The notes: generated from the sequence alone by a model not told the origin. A DNA stretch of 64,000 nt from Streptomyces sp. NBC_00273 (GCF_036178145.1 NZ_CP108067.1:8137001-8201000), one strand, 5' to 3'. Counted from the first letter of the stretch, positions 1 through 9,428 are shown. Numbers and translations: made by a program.

Positions 1-965
1 CCTACGGCGCCGCCCTGCGGCGCGGCTGGTTCGACCGGCGGCACATCTGGGCGGACGTCCTGGTCACCGGCTGCGCACTACCCCTGGTCCTCTGGGCCTG
101 GGGCGGCGTCCACGAACCGCCCGCGATCGCCTGGGCCATGCTGCTCGGCGGCTCGGCGAGCGCCGTCGCCGCCATCTCCCTCCGACGGCTCCACGCCCTC
201 GTCGTGATCGGCCTCCTCATCGGCACCCACTTCATCGGCTACCACGCGGTGGGCGCGAGCCCCGCCGTGATTCTCGGCCACACCAACTCGCTCGTGTCCT
301 CGGCCGTGATGACCTGGCTCTTCCGGTGGTACCTGCTCCGCCAGGGCCGCCTCCTCGACGAGGCCAACGCCCGCGCGGTGGCCGCCGAGGCCCACAAGGC
401 GCGCTACGCCGAGCGGCTGGAACACCACCGGGCGCTGCACGACACCGTCCTCGCCACCCTGACCACCCTGGCCTCTGGCTCGGTCGACGCCAACGCCCCC
501 GAGGTGCGCCAGCGCTGCGCGCGCGAGGCCGCGTACCTGCGCCGCCTGATCCAACAAACCGCCGAGGAGGTCCACCACCGGGAGATCGGCACGGCCCTGG
601 AAGAGGCGGTCGGACACGTCGAGAGCCTCCAACTGCGGGTCACCGCCCAGTACCACGACCTGCCGCAGGTGCCCCCCGAGGTCGCCGCCGCGCTGGGGGA
701 CGCCGTCCGCGAGGCCCTGAACAACGTACGGCGCCACGCGGGCACCGGACACGCCTACCTCACCGCCACCAGGGACCCGGACGGACGCGGGGGAGCCGTC
801 GTCACCGTGGTCGACCGGGGGCCCGGATTCGACCCCGCGCGGTGCGAGCCCGGCCTCGGCCTGCGCGGTTCGGTCCACGGCCGGATGGCGGAGGTGGGGG
901 GCCGGGCGACCGTGGACACCGCCCCCGGCGAGGGCGTGAGGGTGGAGCTGAGATGGCCCGGGTGA
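1..965 (+). CDS. Sensor histidine kinase, NarL/DesK type (5' end outside window)
   Basis: The reading frame is open from base 3, so the start lies upstream. The visible part begins with hydrophobic segments (about residues 15-110) that look like the last membrane helices. A dimerisation/phosphoacceptor region follows, with His in the motif ALHDTVL, as in HisKA_3 kinases. The ATPase domain shows an N box (EALNNVRRHAG) and G boxes (DRGPGFDP, GLGLRGSVHGRM). The kinase would autophosphorylate on His and pass phosphate to the response regulator that starts inside its last 13 bases. The signal sensed cannot be told. The pair could regulate the lanthipeptide locus nearby, but it could equally serve genes upstream of the window. 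Confidence 0.9.
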   Translation, partial: YGAALRRGWFDRRHIWADVLVTGCALPLVLWAWGGVHEPPAIAWAMLLGGSASAVAAISLRRLHALVVIGLLIGTHFIGYHAVGASPAVILGHTNSLVSSAVMTWLFRWYLLRQGRLLDEANARAVAAEAHKARYAERLEHHRALHDTVLATLTTLASGSVDANAPEVRQRCAREAAYLRRLIQQTAEEVHHREIGTALEEAVGHVESLQLRVTAQYHDLPQVPPEVAAALGDAVREALNNVRRHAGTGHAYLTATRDPDGRGGAVVTVVDRGPGFDPARCEPGLGLRGSVHGRMAEVGGRATVDTAPGEGVRVELRWPG

Positions 966-1627
966 TCACCGTTTCGGTGGTGGACGACGACCGGATGCTC
1001 CTCGACGGCCTACGGGCCTGGCTCGGCGGCGTGCCGGAGCTGCGGCTCGTGGCGACCGCCGCCACCGTCGGGGAGCTCCTCGGCGCACCGGACGCGCAAC
1101 TGCCGTACGGCTTCGGGGCGACGGGCTACTCCCCGCCCGACATCGTCCTCCTCGATCTCGTCCTGCGCGACGGCTCCGCCCCCGCCGACAACATCCGGCG
1201 GCTGCTGCGGACCGGCAGCCGCGTCCTGATGATCAGCACGGTGCCCGACCGCTCCCGGATCATCGAAGCCATCCGGGCCGGCGCCGACGGCTACCTGACC
1301 AAGGACCACGACCTGCCCACCCTGGTCGCCGCGATCAAGGACCTGGCCTCGGGCCAGGGCGCCCTCTCCGCGGAACTCGCCTTCGCCTGCGCCTACGACG
1401 ACAGCCCCGCACGCCCCCGCCTCTCGCCCCGGGAACGACAGATCCTCCTCGACTACGCCTCCGGACTGACCCTGAAGTCCGCCGCCCGGCGCGCCGGCAT
1501 CACCGTCCACACCGCCAAGGACTACCTGGACCGGGTCAAGGCCAAGTACCAACAGGCGGGCCGCCCCACCTACACCAAGCTCGACCTGGCCCAGCGGGTC
1601 CGCGAGGACAGTCTCGACGCGGGCTGA
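953..1627 (+). CDS. Response regulator, NarL/LuxR family
   Basis: The 224-residue protein has an N-terminal receiver domain with the acidic pocket VVDDDR, a probable phosphoacceptor Asp in VLLDLVLRDGS and the conserved Lys in GYLTKDHD. A C-terminal LuxR-type helix-turn-helix follows (about residues 155-215, LSPRERQILLDYASGLTLKSAARRAG region). The ATG at 953 overlaps the kinase stop by 13 bases, so the two are translationally coupled. An insertion before the phosphoacceptor (AQLPYGFGATGYSPPD) is longer than in the usual NarL receiver. The DNA target is unknown. Confidence 0.92.
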   Translation: MARVITVSVVDDDRMLLDGLRAWLGGVPELRLVATAATVGELLGAPDAQLPYGFGATGYSPPDIVLLDLVLRDGSAPADNIRRLLRTGSRVLMISTVPDRSRIIEAIRAGADGYLTKDHDLPTLVAAIKDLASGQGALSAELAFACAYDDSPARPRLSPRERQILLDYASGLTLKSAARRAGITVHTAKDYLDRVKAKYQQAGRPTYTKLDLAQRVREDSLDAG

Positions 1628-1734
1628 CCACCCCCACAAGCCCCCCAAACGGACGGCTACAGGGGGCACGCCCACCGTCCATATCGTCGTCCCCGGCGGC
1701 GCCTCGGACGGCCCGCCGGAAAGGGGACGAGCCG

Positions 1735-4686
1735 GTGTCCATCTTCTGGCCGGCGCTGCCGGAGGACTGTACCGCCGCGGGCCCGGGCGGCGGCCCGCAC
1801 CCGAGGCGAGGGGAACTCATCGGCCGCGGCCCCGAGATGGGTCAGGTCATGCTCGCGCTGGCGGCCGCCCGGGCCGGGCGCGGCGCGGCGCTCTTCGTCA
1901 CCGGCGAGCCCGGTGTCGGCAAGACCCGGCTCGCCACCGAGGCCCTCGCCGTGGCCGCCGAGACGAACATGGTCACCGTACGGGGGCGGGCCAGCGCGGT
2001 CGGCTCTCCCGTCCCGTACCGGCCGCTGGTCGAGGCGCTGCTCCTGCTGTCCCGGGCCGGCCTGCTGCCCGACCCCGAGGAACTCGGCCGCTACGGGCCG
2101 GTCATGGCCCGGCTGCTGACCGGCGCCAGGGACGCGGACGCCGACGCCGCGTCGCACCTCGTGGTCGCCGAAACCATGCTGCGCCTGCTCACCGTCGTCG
2201 GGGAACGGCAGGGCTGCCTGCTCGTCCTCGACGACCTGCACGACGCCGACGCCGGAACGCTGGCGGTCGTCGAATACCTCCTCGACAACATCGGGCACCA
2301 GCCGGCCGTACTCCTCCTCGTCACCGGATGCGCACCCGGTGCGGCGGCCGAACTCGCCACGCGGGCCCGCCAGCGCGGGGCCGCCGCGGTGCTCGACCTC
2401 GCCCCCCTCAGCCGCCCCGACGTGCACCTGCTCGTCGCGGCCGAGCTGCGCGTCCCCCCGGCCGAGGTCTGTCCCGACCTCGTCCACCGCGCGGTCGACA
2501 GCAGCGCCGGAATCCCCTTCGTCGTCAAGGAGCTCGTCCACGACCTCACCGGCCGCCCCGCCCGCCACGACCAGGGGTCGCCGTCCGTCCCGCCCACCGT
2601 CGCGGACAACGTCAGGCGCCAGGTCGAGCGGCTCGGCCCGCTCGGCGCGGAACTCCTCGGCATGGCCGCCCTGTTCGGCCGGCGCTTCGCACTGCCCGTA
2701 CTGGAGCGCGCCATCGGCCGCGACCACGCCGAACTCTCCGCCGCCCTGCGTGCCGCGGTCGCCTCGTACCTGATCACGCCGGACGGGCCGGGCGCCCAGT
2801 GGTACGCCTTCCGCTACCCGCTGGCGGCCGAGGCCCTGCTGGACGACCTCGGCCCGGGCGAGCGGGCCCGGTACGTACGACGGGCCGCGCGCGCCCTCAC
2901 CGAACTCCACCCCGGACTGCCCGGAACGTGGTGCGAGCACGCCGCCCAACTGCACGAGCACGCCGGCGACACCCCCGACGCCATCAGCCTGTACGTCGAG
3001 GCGGCCGGGCGGGCGACGGGCGAGGGCGCGGTGGACCGGACGGTGGAGCTGCTCACCCGGGCCCACCGGCTCGTCGAACCGGGTACCGCGCCCGAACTGC
3101 ACGCCACGGTGCTGGAGCGGCTGCTGGACGCCGTCGCCCGCTCGGCGCGGTTCGACCGGCTGCCCGCGCCCGCCACCGTCCTGGACACCCTCGGCGGCGA
3201 CGGCGGCGAGCACGGCATACCCGCCCAGCGGCGCGCCGGACTCCACGCCCGGCTGAGCGACATCGCCTCCCTGACGGGCCGCCCCGCGGAGGCCCTGTGG
3301 CACCTCGACATCGCCCGCGCGTTGCTCGGGAGCCACCCGGCCGACGAGTACGCCGCCCTCGTTGACCTCTGCGCCGTACAGGTGGAACTGAGCCGGCTCG
3401 CCCCCGACCGGCTGCGCACCGCCACCCGCTACGCCCTCCGGGCCCTGCACGCCGCCCAGCGCGTCGACCTGCCCGACGTGACCTGTAGGGCCCTGCTGCT
3501 GCTCGGGCAGCTGGCCCGGGAACACGACGAGCCGACGGCCGCGGCCCACTTCCGCCGGGCGCGCGCCATCGCCCTCGCCCGCCGGCTGCCGGTCCCGCGC
3601 ACGGCCGCCGACGTGCACCTGGCCATCGTCGCCGCGAGCCACGACGGCCGGTCCACCCGGATCGAACAGGCCCGGCGGGAGGCCCTGGACATGGGGCTGC
3701 TGCCGCTGGTCCACGAAACCGGCTTCGTCCTCGCGCTGGACCGGATCCAGCACGGCCGGTTCGACGAGGCCCGGGACCGGATCCGCGAGGCCACCGCCGA
3801 CGCCTCGCGCCTCGGACTGGGCCGCCCCCTGGCCATGCTGCGGCTCGCCGAAGCCGTTCGGTACGCCCACCAGGGCCGCCGCGCCGAGATGCGCGGAGCA
3901 CTGGAGCGACTGGCCCCGCTGCTGGACGCGGCGCCCGGCCTGCGCGCGATGTCGTACGGGCTGGCGCGGGCGTTCTGCTCGCTGCTGGAGGAACGGCACG
4001 AAGCCGCCGGGCAGGAGTTCGCGCAGGCCCTCGCCTACGACGCGGAGAACCCCGCGATGGGCGGGTTCGGCAAGCACGGCATCATCCTGCTGCTCGGCGT
4101 GCTGGACGGCCGCATGGGCCGGCGCCACCACGCCGAGGTCACGCTGGCGAGCGCCGGCGCCACCCGCTGGAACCACCAGTTCACCGGCCTGGCCCACGCC
4201 GTGCTGCTCGGGCGCGAGGGCCGCCCCGACGAGGCGACGGCCGCCGCGAGCAAGGCACTCGAGGCGGCCGAACCCTTCCCCATGGCACGCAGGCTGTGTC
4301 TGCGCCTCGTCGCGCAGTCGGCGTACGACGACGGCTGGGGCACGCCGGTCGAGTGGCTGCGCGAGGCGGAGGAGTACTTCCACGAGGCCGGCCTCCAGGC
4401 GGTCGCCGGAGCCAGCCGGGCGCTGCTGCGCGGGATGGGCGCGTCGGTCCGGCAACGGCGCACGGGCACCGAGCGGGTGCCGTCGGACCTGCGCCGCTGC
4501 GGGATCACCGTCCGCGAGTACGAGGTGGCCCGGCTGGTCGCCGAACGCATCAGCAACAAGGACATCGCCGGCCGGCTGCACATCTCGCTGCGCACCGTCG
4601 AGAAGCACGTCGCGAGCCTCCTGCAGAAGACCGGCCACCCGAACCGGACGGCCTTCGCCACCGCCACCCGCGACCTGGTGGCCTAG
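1735..4686 (+). CDS. LAL-type transcriptional regulator (AAA ATPase, helical repeats, LuxR HTH)
   Basis: A 983-residue large ATP-binding LuxR-family regulator. The GTG start is chosen because the GGGGACGAG purine stretch lies just upstream. Walker A (GEPGVGKTRL) is near residue 56 and Walker B (LLVLDDLHDAD) near residue 161. A long alpha-helical TPR-like middle ends in a LuxR helix-turn-helix at about residues 925-983 (ITVREYEVARLVAERISNKDIA and RTVEKHVASLLQKTG). LAL proteins usually activate pathway-specific transcription after binding a ligand and ATP. It ends 16 bases from the convergent end of the lanthipeptide exporter gene, so it may control that locus; this is inference from position only. 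Confidence 0.92.
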   Translation: MSIFWPALPEDCTAAGPGGGPHPRRGELIGRGPEMGQVMLALAAARAGRGAALFVTGEPGVGKTRLATEALAVAAETNMVTVRGRASAVGSPVPYRPLVEALLLLSRAGLLPDPEELGRYGPVMARLLTGARDADADAASHLVVAETMLRLLTVVGERQGCLLVLDDLHDADAGTLAVVEYLLDNIGHQPAVLLLVTGCAPGAAAELATRARQRGAAAVLDLAPLSRPDVHLLVAAELRVPPAEVCPDLVHRAVDSSAGIPFVVKELVHDLTGRPARHDQGSPSVPPTVADNVRRQVERLGPLGAELLGMAALFGRRFALPVLERAIGRDHAELSAALRAAVASYLITPDGPGAQWYAFRYPLAAEALLDDLGPGERARYVRRAARALTELHPGLPGTWCEHAAQLHEHAGDTPDAISLYVEAAGRATGEGAVDRTVELLTRAHRLVEPGTAPELHATVLERLLDAVARSARFDRLPAPATVLDTLGGDGGEHGIPAQRRAGLHARLSDIASLTGRPAEALWHLDIARALLGSHPADEYAALVDLCAVQVELSRLAPDRLRTATRYALRALHAAQRVDLPDVTCRALLLLGQLAREHDEPTAAAHFRRARAIALARRLPVPRTAADVHLAIVAASHDGRSTRIEQARREALDMGLLPLVHETGFVLALDRIQHGRFDEARDRIREATADASRLGLGRPLAMLRLAEAVRYAHQGRRAEMRGALERLAPLLDAAPGLRAMSYGLARAFCSLLEERHEAAGQEFAQALAYDAENPAMGGFGKHGIILLLGVLDGRMGRRHHAEVTLASAGATRWNHQFTGLAHAVLLGREGRPDEATAAASKALEAAEPFPMARRLCLRLVAQSAYDDGWGTPVEWLREAEEYFHEAGLQAVAGASRALLRGMGASVRQRRTGTERVPSDLRRCGITVREYEVARLVAERISNKDIAGRLHISLRTVEKHVASLLQKTGHPNRTAFATATRDLVA

Positions 4687-4702
4687 CCCGGCCGGGCCCG
4701 GT

Positions 4703-6268
4703 TCAGGAGAGGCGGGCCAGCGGGTGTCCGGCCGCCAGGGTCACCACGCGGTCGAAGCGGCCGTCGAGGTCCTCGTCCCCGTGGTGCACGACGAGCAGCG
4801 CGCGCCCGGCGGTCCGCTCGCGCAGCAGCCGGAACACCAGCTCCCTGCCCCGGTCGTCGAGGTTCGCGAACGGCTCGTCGGCGAGGTACGCGTCCGCGTC
4901 CTCGCACAGGAGCGCGGCGACCCCGACGCGCTGGCGCTGGCCCGAGGACAGCTCCGAGGGCAGCTGGTCGGCCGCCGCGTCCAGCTCGAGCGCGGCGCGC
5001 AGCCGCTCGTCGGGTACGAGGTCGCGCACCGGCAGCGGGGGCAGGTTCACCGGAGCGGTCAGACTCGCCACCCGGGGCGGCAGGGTGACCGACCCGGCGT
5101 CGGGGGCGAGCGTCCCGGCGATGATGTGCAGCAGCGTGGTCTTCCCGCAGCCGTTGGGGCCGCGCAGCAGCACGTGCTCGCCGGTGTGCAGCTCGAAGGC
5201 GTCGAACGAGACCCCGGCCACCTCGCTCTCCCCGGCCCCGGCCCTGTCCTCGTCGGCGCCGCCGTACACCACACGGGCGCCGCGGACCCGGACCAGCGCC
5301 CCCTCGTCGTGGTACGGGTTCTCCTTGGCCTCCCGCAGGGACTCGATCCGTTCGAGGACGGCCGTGCTCCGGCGGGCCTGCGGAATCATGTTGATGAGGT
5401 CGAACATCCCGGTCACCGCCCGCCACAGCGAGTTGACGAAGGCGAGGAAGCTACCGAAGGACATCCGGCCGGAGAAGACGAAGAAGGCCCCGACGACCAT
5501 CGAAGCGGTGTCCGACAGGTTCATCACCAGATCGCTGAGGGTCCGCTGGCGCTGCGCCAGACGGAAGTTGACGAAGGTGATGCCGAGGAAGCCGCGCAGC
5601 GCGTCCTGGTTCGCGCGGCGCGTCCCCGGCAGCAGCGACGGCAGACCGCGCAGGGCGGGGAAGGCCTCCAGGGTCCGCGTCAGCGTGTTGATGTACCGGG
5701 CCTCCGCCTCGCGTTCGGGACCGGTGTTCTCCTCGATCCGCTTGCCGAGCCGGTTGCTCACGAACACCAGCGGCGGCACGATCACCAGCAGGACGAGGCT
5801 GGCCTGCCAGGACAAGTACAGCAGGACCCCCAGGAAGACGACCGAGGTGACCGCCTGGCGCGCGATGCGCAGGGACACGTCGACGGCGGGCAGCACCCCC
5901 TGGGACACGTCGTTGTGGATGCGGCTGACGTACGAGGCGTTGCCCGCCCGCGACACCTTCCGCCCGTCCAGGCCGAGGGCGCGGCCCAGCAGCTCCGTCT
6001 CCAGCACCAGCGTGAACGCGTTCTCGAACTGCTTGCGCCGGCAGGCGATCCAGTACCCCGTGAGGTTGAGGGTCAGCCCGAGCACGAGGTACGCGAGTCC
6101 GAGGAAGAGGAAGCGCCGCAGGTCGGCCGTCAGGATCGCCTCGTCGAACAGGGCCTTGAGCAGCAGCGGGTGCAGCAGCGCCTCCAACCCGCTCATGGTG
6201 ACCTCGGCGACGAGGACCACCACGAAGGGGGCACGGTGCCCCCGCAGCGTGACCCACAGTTGCTTCAC
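4703..6268 (-). CDS. ABC transporter, fused membrane and ATPase domains (lanthipeptide export candidate)
   Basis: The 521-residue half-transporter has a membrane domain of about six helices (residues 1-300) and an ATPase domain. Walker A is RGPNGCGKTTL near residue 375, the signature is ELSSGQRQRVG near 442, Walker B is AYLADEPFANLD near 461, and the switch His is in LLVVHHGDED. The GTG start overlaps the stop of the lanthionine synthetase gene by four bases (GTGA), indicating translational coupling. No peptidase C39 domain is present, as expected for class III systems, where the leader is removed by separate proteases. The likely role is export of the modified peptide; self-immunity is the alternative. 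It would work as a homodimer unless a partner lies elsewhere. Confidence 0.88.
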   Translation of the reverse strand: MKQLWVTLRGHRAPFVVVLVAEVTMSGLEALLHPLLLKALFDEAILTADLRRFLFLGLAYLVLGLTLNLTGYWIACRRKQFENAFTLVLETELLGRALGLDGRKVSRAGNASYVSRIHNDVSQGVLPAVDVSLRIARQAVTSVVFLGVLLYLSWQASLVLLVIVPPLVFVSNRLGKRIEENTGPEREAEARYINTLTRTLEAFPALRGLPSLLPGTRRANQDALRGFLGITFVNFRLAQRQRTLSDLVMNLSDTASMVVGAFFVFSGRMSFGSFLAFVNSLWRAVTGMFDLINMIPQARRSTAVLERIESLREAKENPYHDEGALVRVRGARVVYGGADEDRAGAGESEVAGVSFDAFELHTGEHVLLRGPNGCGKTTLLHIIAGTLAPDAGSVTLPPRVASLTAPVNLPPLPVRDLVPDERLRAALELDAAADQLPSELSSGQRQRVGVAALLCEDADAYLADEPFANLDDRGRELVFRLLRERTAGRALLVVHHGDEDLDGRFDRVVTLAAGHPLARLS

Positions 6269-8952
6269 CGCCCGACCTCGTCCAGCAGGAAGTCGGCCGG
6301 GCCTCCCCGGTTGACCCGGTGCAGCACCCGCAGCACGCCCGCCGAGCCCGTCAGGTAGTCGGTGGAGCAGCGCAGCAGACCCTCGCCGGGCAGTGCCAGC
6401 AGGGGCGGCCGGCCCTCGGCGCGGGGCAGCCCGAACCGTTGCGCGGGCTCGAAGAGGAAGACCTTCCGGACGAAGTCGAGCTGGCGCAGGGCCGTGTCGC
6501 GGTACGACCGGTCGCCGGTGAACTCGGCGGCGTCCAGCAGCGCGTCGGCGACCCCGGTCATACCGAAGGCGTAGCCCGGCATGACCGAGTACCGGACGTC
6601 CAGCCCGCGCAGGACGGTCCGGGCCGCGTCGGTGTCCCCGTAGCGCAGCAGCACCTTCAGCACGCCCGCGGAACCGACCTCGACGTACGGCTCCATCGTC
6701 CCCTCGTGCTCGAACATGACCGGGCCGCCCTCGTCGTCGATGGGTTTGGCGTGGGCCATCTCCCAGGCGAGCGCCTCCCGCCCGAGCCGCAGGTAGCGCT
6801 CCTCTCCCGTGATCTGGTGCATGCGCAGCAGGAACATCGCGACACCGGCCTGCCCGAAGCCCAGGCCGGTCAGCGGCTCCTTCGCGGTGAACCCGTTGAG
6901 CCAGTGGGCCTGCCCGCCGTCGCGCTGCGCCGTCTCGTACAGCGCCTGCGCGCACTCCTGCGCCGCGGCGAGGTCGCGGGGGTCGTGGCCGCGCAGGAAG
7001 AAGCGCAGGTTCGTCATGCCGACCCCGGAGAGGCCGTAGTAGAAGGTGTGGTCGCCCTTCTCCACCGCCCGCTCGTTGGCCCGGGTCAGCAGCTCCCTGG
7101 CCCGGGTGCCGAGCCCGAGGGAGTCGGCCGCCCAGGCGATGCCGGAGAGGCCGTTCATGAGACCGTCCGGGTAGCGGGCCGGATCGATGTCCGCCAGCCT
7201 GCGGCTCAGCCAGTCGCGCCATTCGGGTCGGACCGGGACACCGCTGGCGTGCAGCGCCCACAGGACGCCGCTCGCCCCGAAGCCCAGGCTCAGCGGGTTG
7301 GTGACGTGCGCGAAGGGGTCCACCGGGAAGAGCGTGTCGCGGCCGGTGTCGGCCGTGGCTTCGACGAACGCGGCCACCCCGGCCTCCGTGTCCGCCAGGG
7401 CGAGCCGCTCCTCGACGACCGGGTGCGACGGGAGGGCCTCGACCGCTTCGAGCAGTCCGGCCTCGTCCTCCAGGGCCGTCAGCAGGCCGGTGAGGTCCAT
7501 CCGGTCCCGGGCCAGGTCGGTGATCAGCCGGTGCACCCGCTCCGGCCAGCCGAGTCCCTCGGTGATGAAGATCCGGTACAGGTCGAGGACGTCCTCGCGC
7601 AGGTACGACATGGCGGCGATCGGGAAGATGAAGTACGCCATGGTGGACGCGAGGGCGTACCGGTCGCCCTCCGGACCGTACGCCTTGAAGCGGTTGCGGG
7701 AGAGGCTGAACCCCGGGGTGTAGAGCTCGACCGGCTTCGCCAGAGCGGCGTCACCGCTCTCGGCCAGCCGGCAGGCCTCCAGGTCGACGATGGTCACCTC
7801 GTAGGTGTCCGGGTCGATGAGCAGGTTGGCGGCGGTGAAGTCGGCGAGGATCACGCCGCGGTCGTGGGCGGCCCGGATCGCGCGGGCCAGTCCGCGGAAG
7901 ACGGCGAGGAACGTCCGCAGGTACTCCCGCGACCGCTCGATGTCGAACCCGGGCCGCGCCAGCGGGTTGCGCTCCAGCAGCACCGATCGGAGGTCGGACC
8001 TGTCGACGAACTCCTCGGCGATGTAGTGGTGTTCCCAGTGCTGGAACTTCGCGATCGGTGCCGGGTACGAGCCCGCGTCGGCCAGCCGGTTCAGGAACAT
8101 CCACTCGCGGCCGAGGATGTCCACGGCGTCGTGGTCCTGGCGCGGGTTGATGTTGGTGTGCGGCCGGGCCTCCTTGAGCAGCACCGGGCGGTCGTCGTCC
8201 GCGGTGTCCTCGGCCGTGTACACGCCGCCGCTGTTGGAGAACTGGATCGCGCCGGTCACCCGGAAGCGGCCCCCGAGCAGGCCGTCGTCCCCCTCGTCCT
8301 CGTCGGCGGGCCGCCAGTCGTCGAACGGCCAGGGCACCCAGGAGGGCTGTGCATGGCCCGGGCGCCGGTCGTCGGGGACGGGTCCGTCCGGTCCGAGGAC
8401 CTGCGGCAGCCTGCGGCCGAGGACGTCGACGGTGTGGGTGTCGAGGAACTGGCCGTAGCGGAAGTAGAGGGCCTTGCTGTCCCGGTACCGCAGGTCCGAC
8501 AGGACGTAGGCACCCTCGACGCCCTTCAGGAGGCGGGCGAGGTCCGCCAGGCACGTGCGGAACTCGTCTTCGTCGCGCGGGTAGACGGTGACGAGCTTGC
8601 CGCCGCTGCCCCGGGACATGGCCTTGGAGTTGAGCATCTCGAAGATGTTGAGATCGAGAGCGATCTTGAAATCGATCTCGCGTTCCGTCAGGTGGCCGAT
8701 CACCGAGGCGGCGACCTCGCGTACGTGGCGGTGGCTCGACGAGACGTGGATCTTCCAGCCCTGCGCAGGCAGGTTCTGGTTGTGCCGGAAGCTCCACCAG
8801 ATGCCGCTGCGGACGAACCGGGCCCGCACCCGCTCGTCGAACGCGGCGAGGAAGTGGTCCGCGTTCGGCTCGTAGAAGACGTCGAGCGGGTCGAAGAACA
8901 GTGTGTCGTTCCACGCGAAGAGGAAGCGGTAGACCCAGCGTTCGTTGCGCAT
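6265..8952 (-). CDS. lanKC: Class III lanthionine synthetase (LanKC)
   Basis: The 895-residue trifunctional enzyme phosphorylates Ser/Thr of a precursor, eliminates phosphate and cyclises with Cys to make lanthionine or labionin. The N-terminal OspF-like lyase domain spans about residues 1-210. The kinase domain is at about 230-500, with catalytic-loop-like ILADFTAANLLI near residue 370 and the DFG-equivalent VDLEAC. A LanC-like cyclase domain fills residues 545-895, with glycine-rich helical repeats. The zinc-binding Cys and Cys-His motifs of LanC and class IV LanL are not visible, which places it in class III. Immediately upstream are a hairpin and the precursor gene; downstream is a coupled ABC exporter. 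The length is typical for the family. Confidence 0.95.
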   Translation of the reverse strand: MRNERWVYRFLFAWNDTLFFDPLDVFYEPNADHFLAAFDERVRARFVRSGIWWSFRHNQNLPAQGWKIHVSSSHRHVREVAASVIGHLTEREIDFKIALDLNIFEMLNSKAMSRGSGGKLVTVYPRDEDEFRTCLADLARLLKGVEGAYVLSDLRYRDSKALYFRYGQFLDTHTVDVLGRRLPQVLGPDGPVPDDRRPGHAQPSWVPWPFDDWRPADEDEGDDGLLGGRFRVTGAIQFSNSGGVYTAEDTADDDRPVLLKEARPHTNINPRQDHDAVDILGREWMFLNRLADAGSYPAPIAKFQHWEHHYIAEEFVDRSDLRSVLLERNPLARPGFDIERSREYLRTFLAVFRGLARAIRAAHDRGVILADFTAANLLIDPDTYEVTIVDLEACRLAESGDAALAKPVELYTPGFSLSRNRFKAYGPEGDRYALASTMAYFIFPIAAMSYLREDVLDLYRIFITEGLGWPERVHRLITDLARDRMDLTGLLTALEDEAGLLEAVEALPSHPVVEERLALADTEAGVAAFVEATADTGRDTLFPVDPFAHVTNPLSLGFGASGVLWALHASGVPVRPEWRDWLSRRLADIDPARYPDGLMNGLSGIAWAADSLGLGTRARELLTRANERAVEKGDHTFYYGLSGVGMTNLRFFLRGHDPRDLAAAQECAQALYETAQRDGGQAHWLNGFTAKEPLTGLGFGQAGVAMFLLRMHQITGEERYLRLGREALAWEMAHAKPIDDEGGPVMFEHEGTMEPYVEVGSAGVLKVLLRYGDTDAARTVLRGLDVRYSVMPGYAFGMTGVADALLDAAEFTGDRSYRDTALRQLDFVRKVFLFEPAQRFGLPRAEGRPPLLALPGEGLLRCSTDYLTGSAGVLRVLHRVNRGGPADFLLDEVGR

Positions 8953-9013
8953 GTCAGCCTCTGTGATCGTCCTGGGGGCCGCCGGCAGCAGCGGCAGCGG
9001 CCGTCGGGAACGA

Positions 9014-9054
9014 CGGGGCCGTGCGGGGGCGCGCCGAGCCCCCGCACGGCCCCG
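9014..9054 (-). terminator. 16-bp hairpin between precursor and synthetase genes (attenuator candidate)
   Basis: Arms 9014-9029 and 9039-9054 pair perfectly over 16 G/C-rich bases around a 9-base loop. The hairpin starts six bases after the lanA stop and no long T-run follows. Partial read-through here would give more precursor transcript than synthetase transcript. That is inference; the pairing itself is seen directly. Confidence 0.75.
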
Positions 9055-9059
9055 ACGGG

Positions 9060-9185
9060 TCAGTTCGGGTTCTGCGGCTCGCGCGGAGCCTTGCAGCAGT
9101 CGCTGCTGCTGCTCGTCAGGCTGATGGTGGCGGCAGCACTGGGCGTGACGCGGGCCTCCATGTTCTGAAGCTTGAGGACGCTCAT
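9060..9185 (-). CDS. lanA: Class III lanthipeptide precursor peptide (LanA)
   Basis: The 41-residue peptide is preceded by a near-perfect ribosome binding site (GAGGAGGTGATCC). Its N-terminus MSVLKLQNMEA carries the class III leader signature LxLQ followed by an acidic residue. The C-terminal part TISLTSSSSDCC offers the labionin pattern Ser-x-x-Ser-(x)n-Cys: Ser22 with Ser25 and Cys30, or Ser25 with Ser28 and Cys30/31. The adjacent cysteines recall labyrinthopeptins, but here there is only one Ser/Cys block. It is followed by a hydrophilic tail (KAPREPQNPN) with no dehydratable residue. The exact leader-core border cannot be read. It sits directly upstream of lanKC on the same strand. Confidence 0.9.
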   Translation of the reverse strand: MSVLKLQNMEARVTPSAAATISLTSSSSDCCKAPREPQNPN

Positions 9186-9428
9186 CCGGATCACCTCCTC
9201 GAAGGTCGGGTGCGCGGGTCGCGCGCTCATGCGGATTCTTGGCCGGCCGATCGACAGGTCCGACTCAACGCCATCCGCTCCAGACGCACATGGGCGGTGG
9301 CCCCGCATAATCTCCGCCCGCGCCCCCCACCGAAGTGCCGCCCGGCACGGGGCGGAATGGTGGTGGTCCGCACCCTCCGGCCGGCGGCACCCGGTGTGGT
9401 AGGGAAGGGCGATGTCAGAGGCGGTGTC

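Noticed and set aside
1657..4638. A 993-codon minus-strand frame opposite the LAL regulator
   Set aside because: Shadow of the LAL gene; no ribosome binding site, no recognisable motif, Gly/Arg/Ala-biased translation.
6265..8952. Class IV (LanL) assignment for the lanthionine synthetase
   Set aside because: The cyclase-like domain lacks the zinc-binding Cys and Cys-His-Gly motifs, and the precursor has a class III leader.
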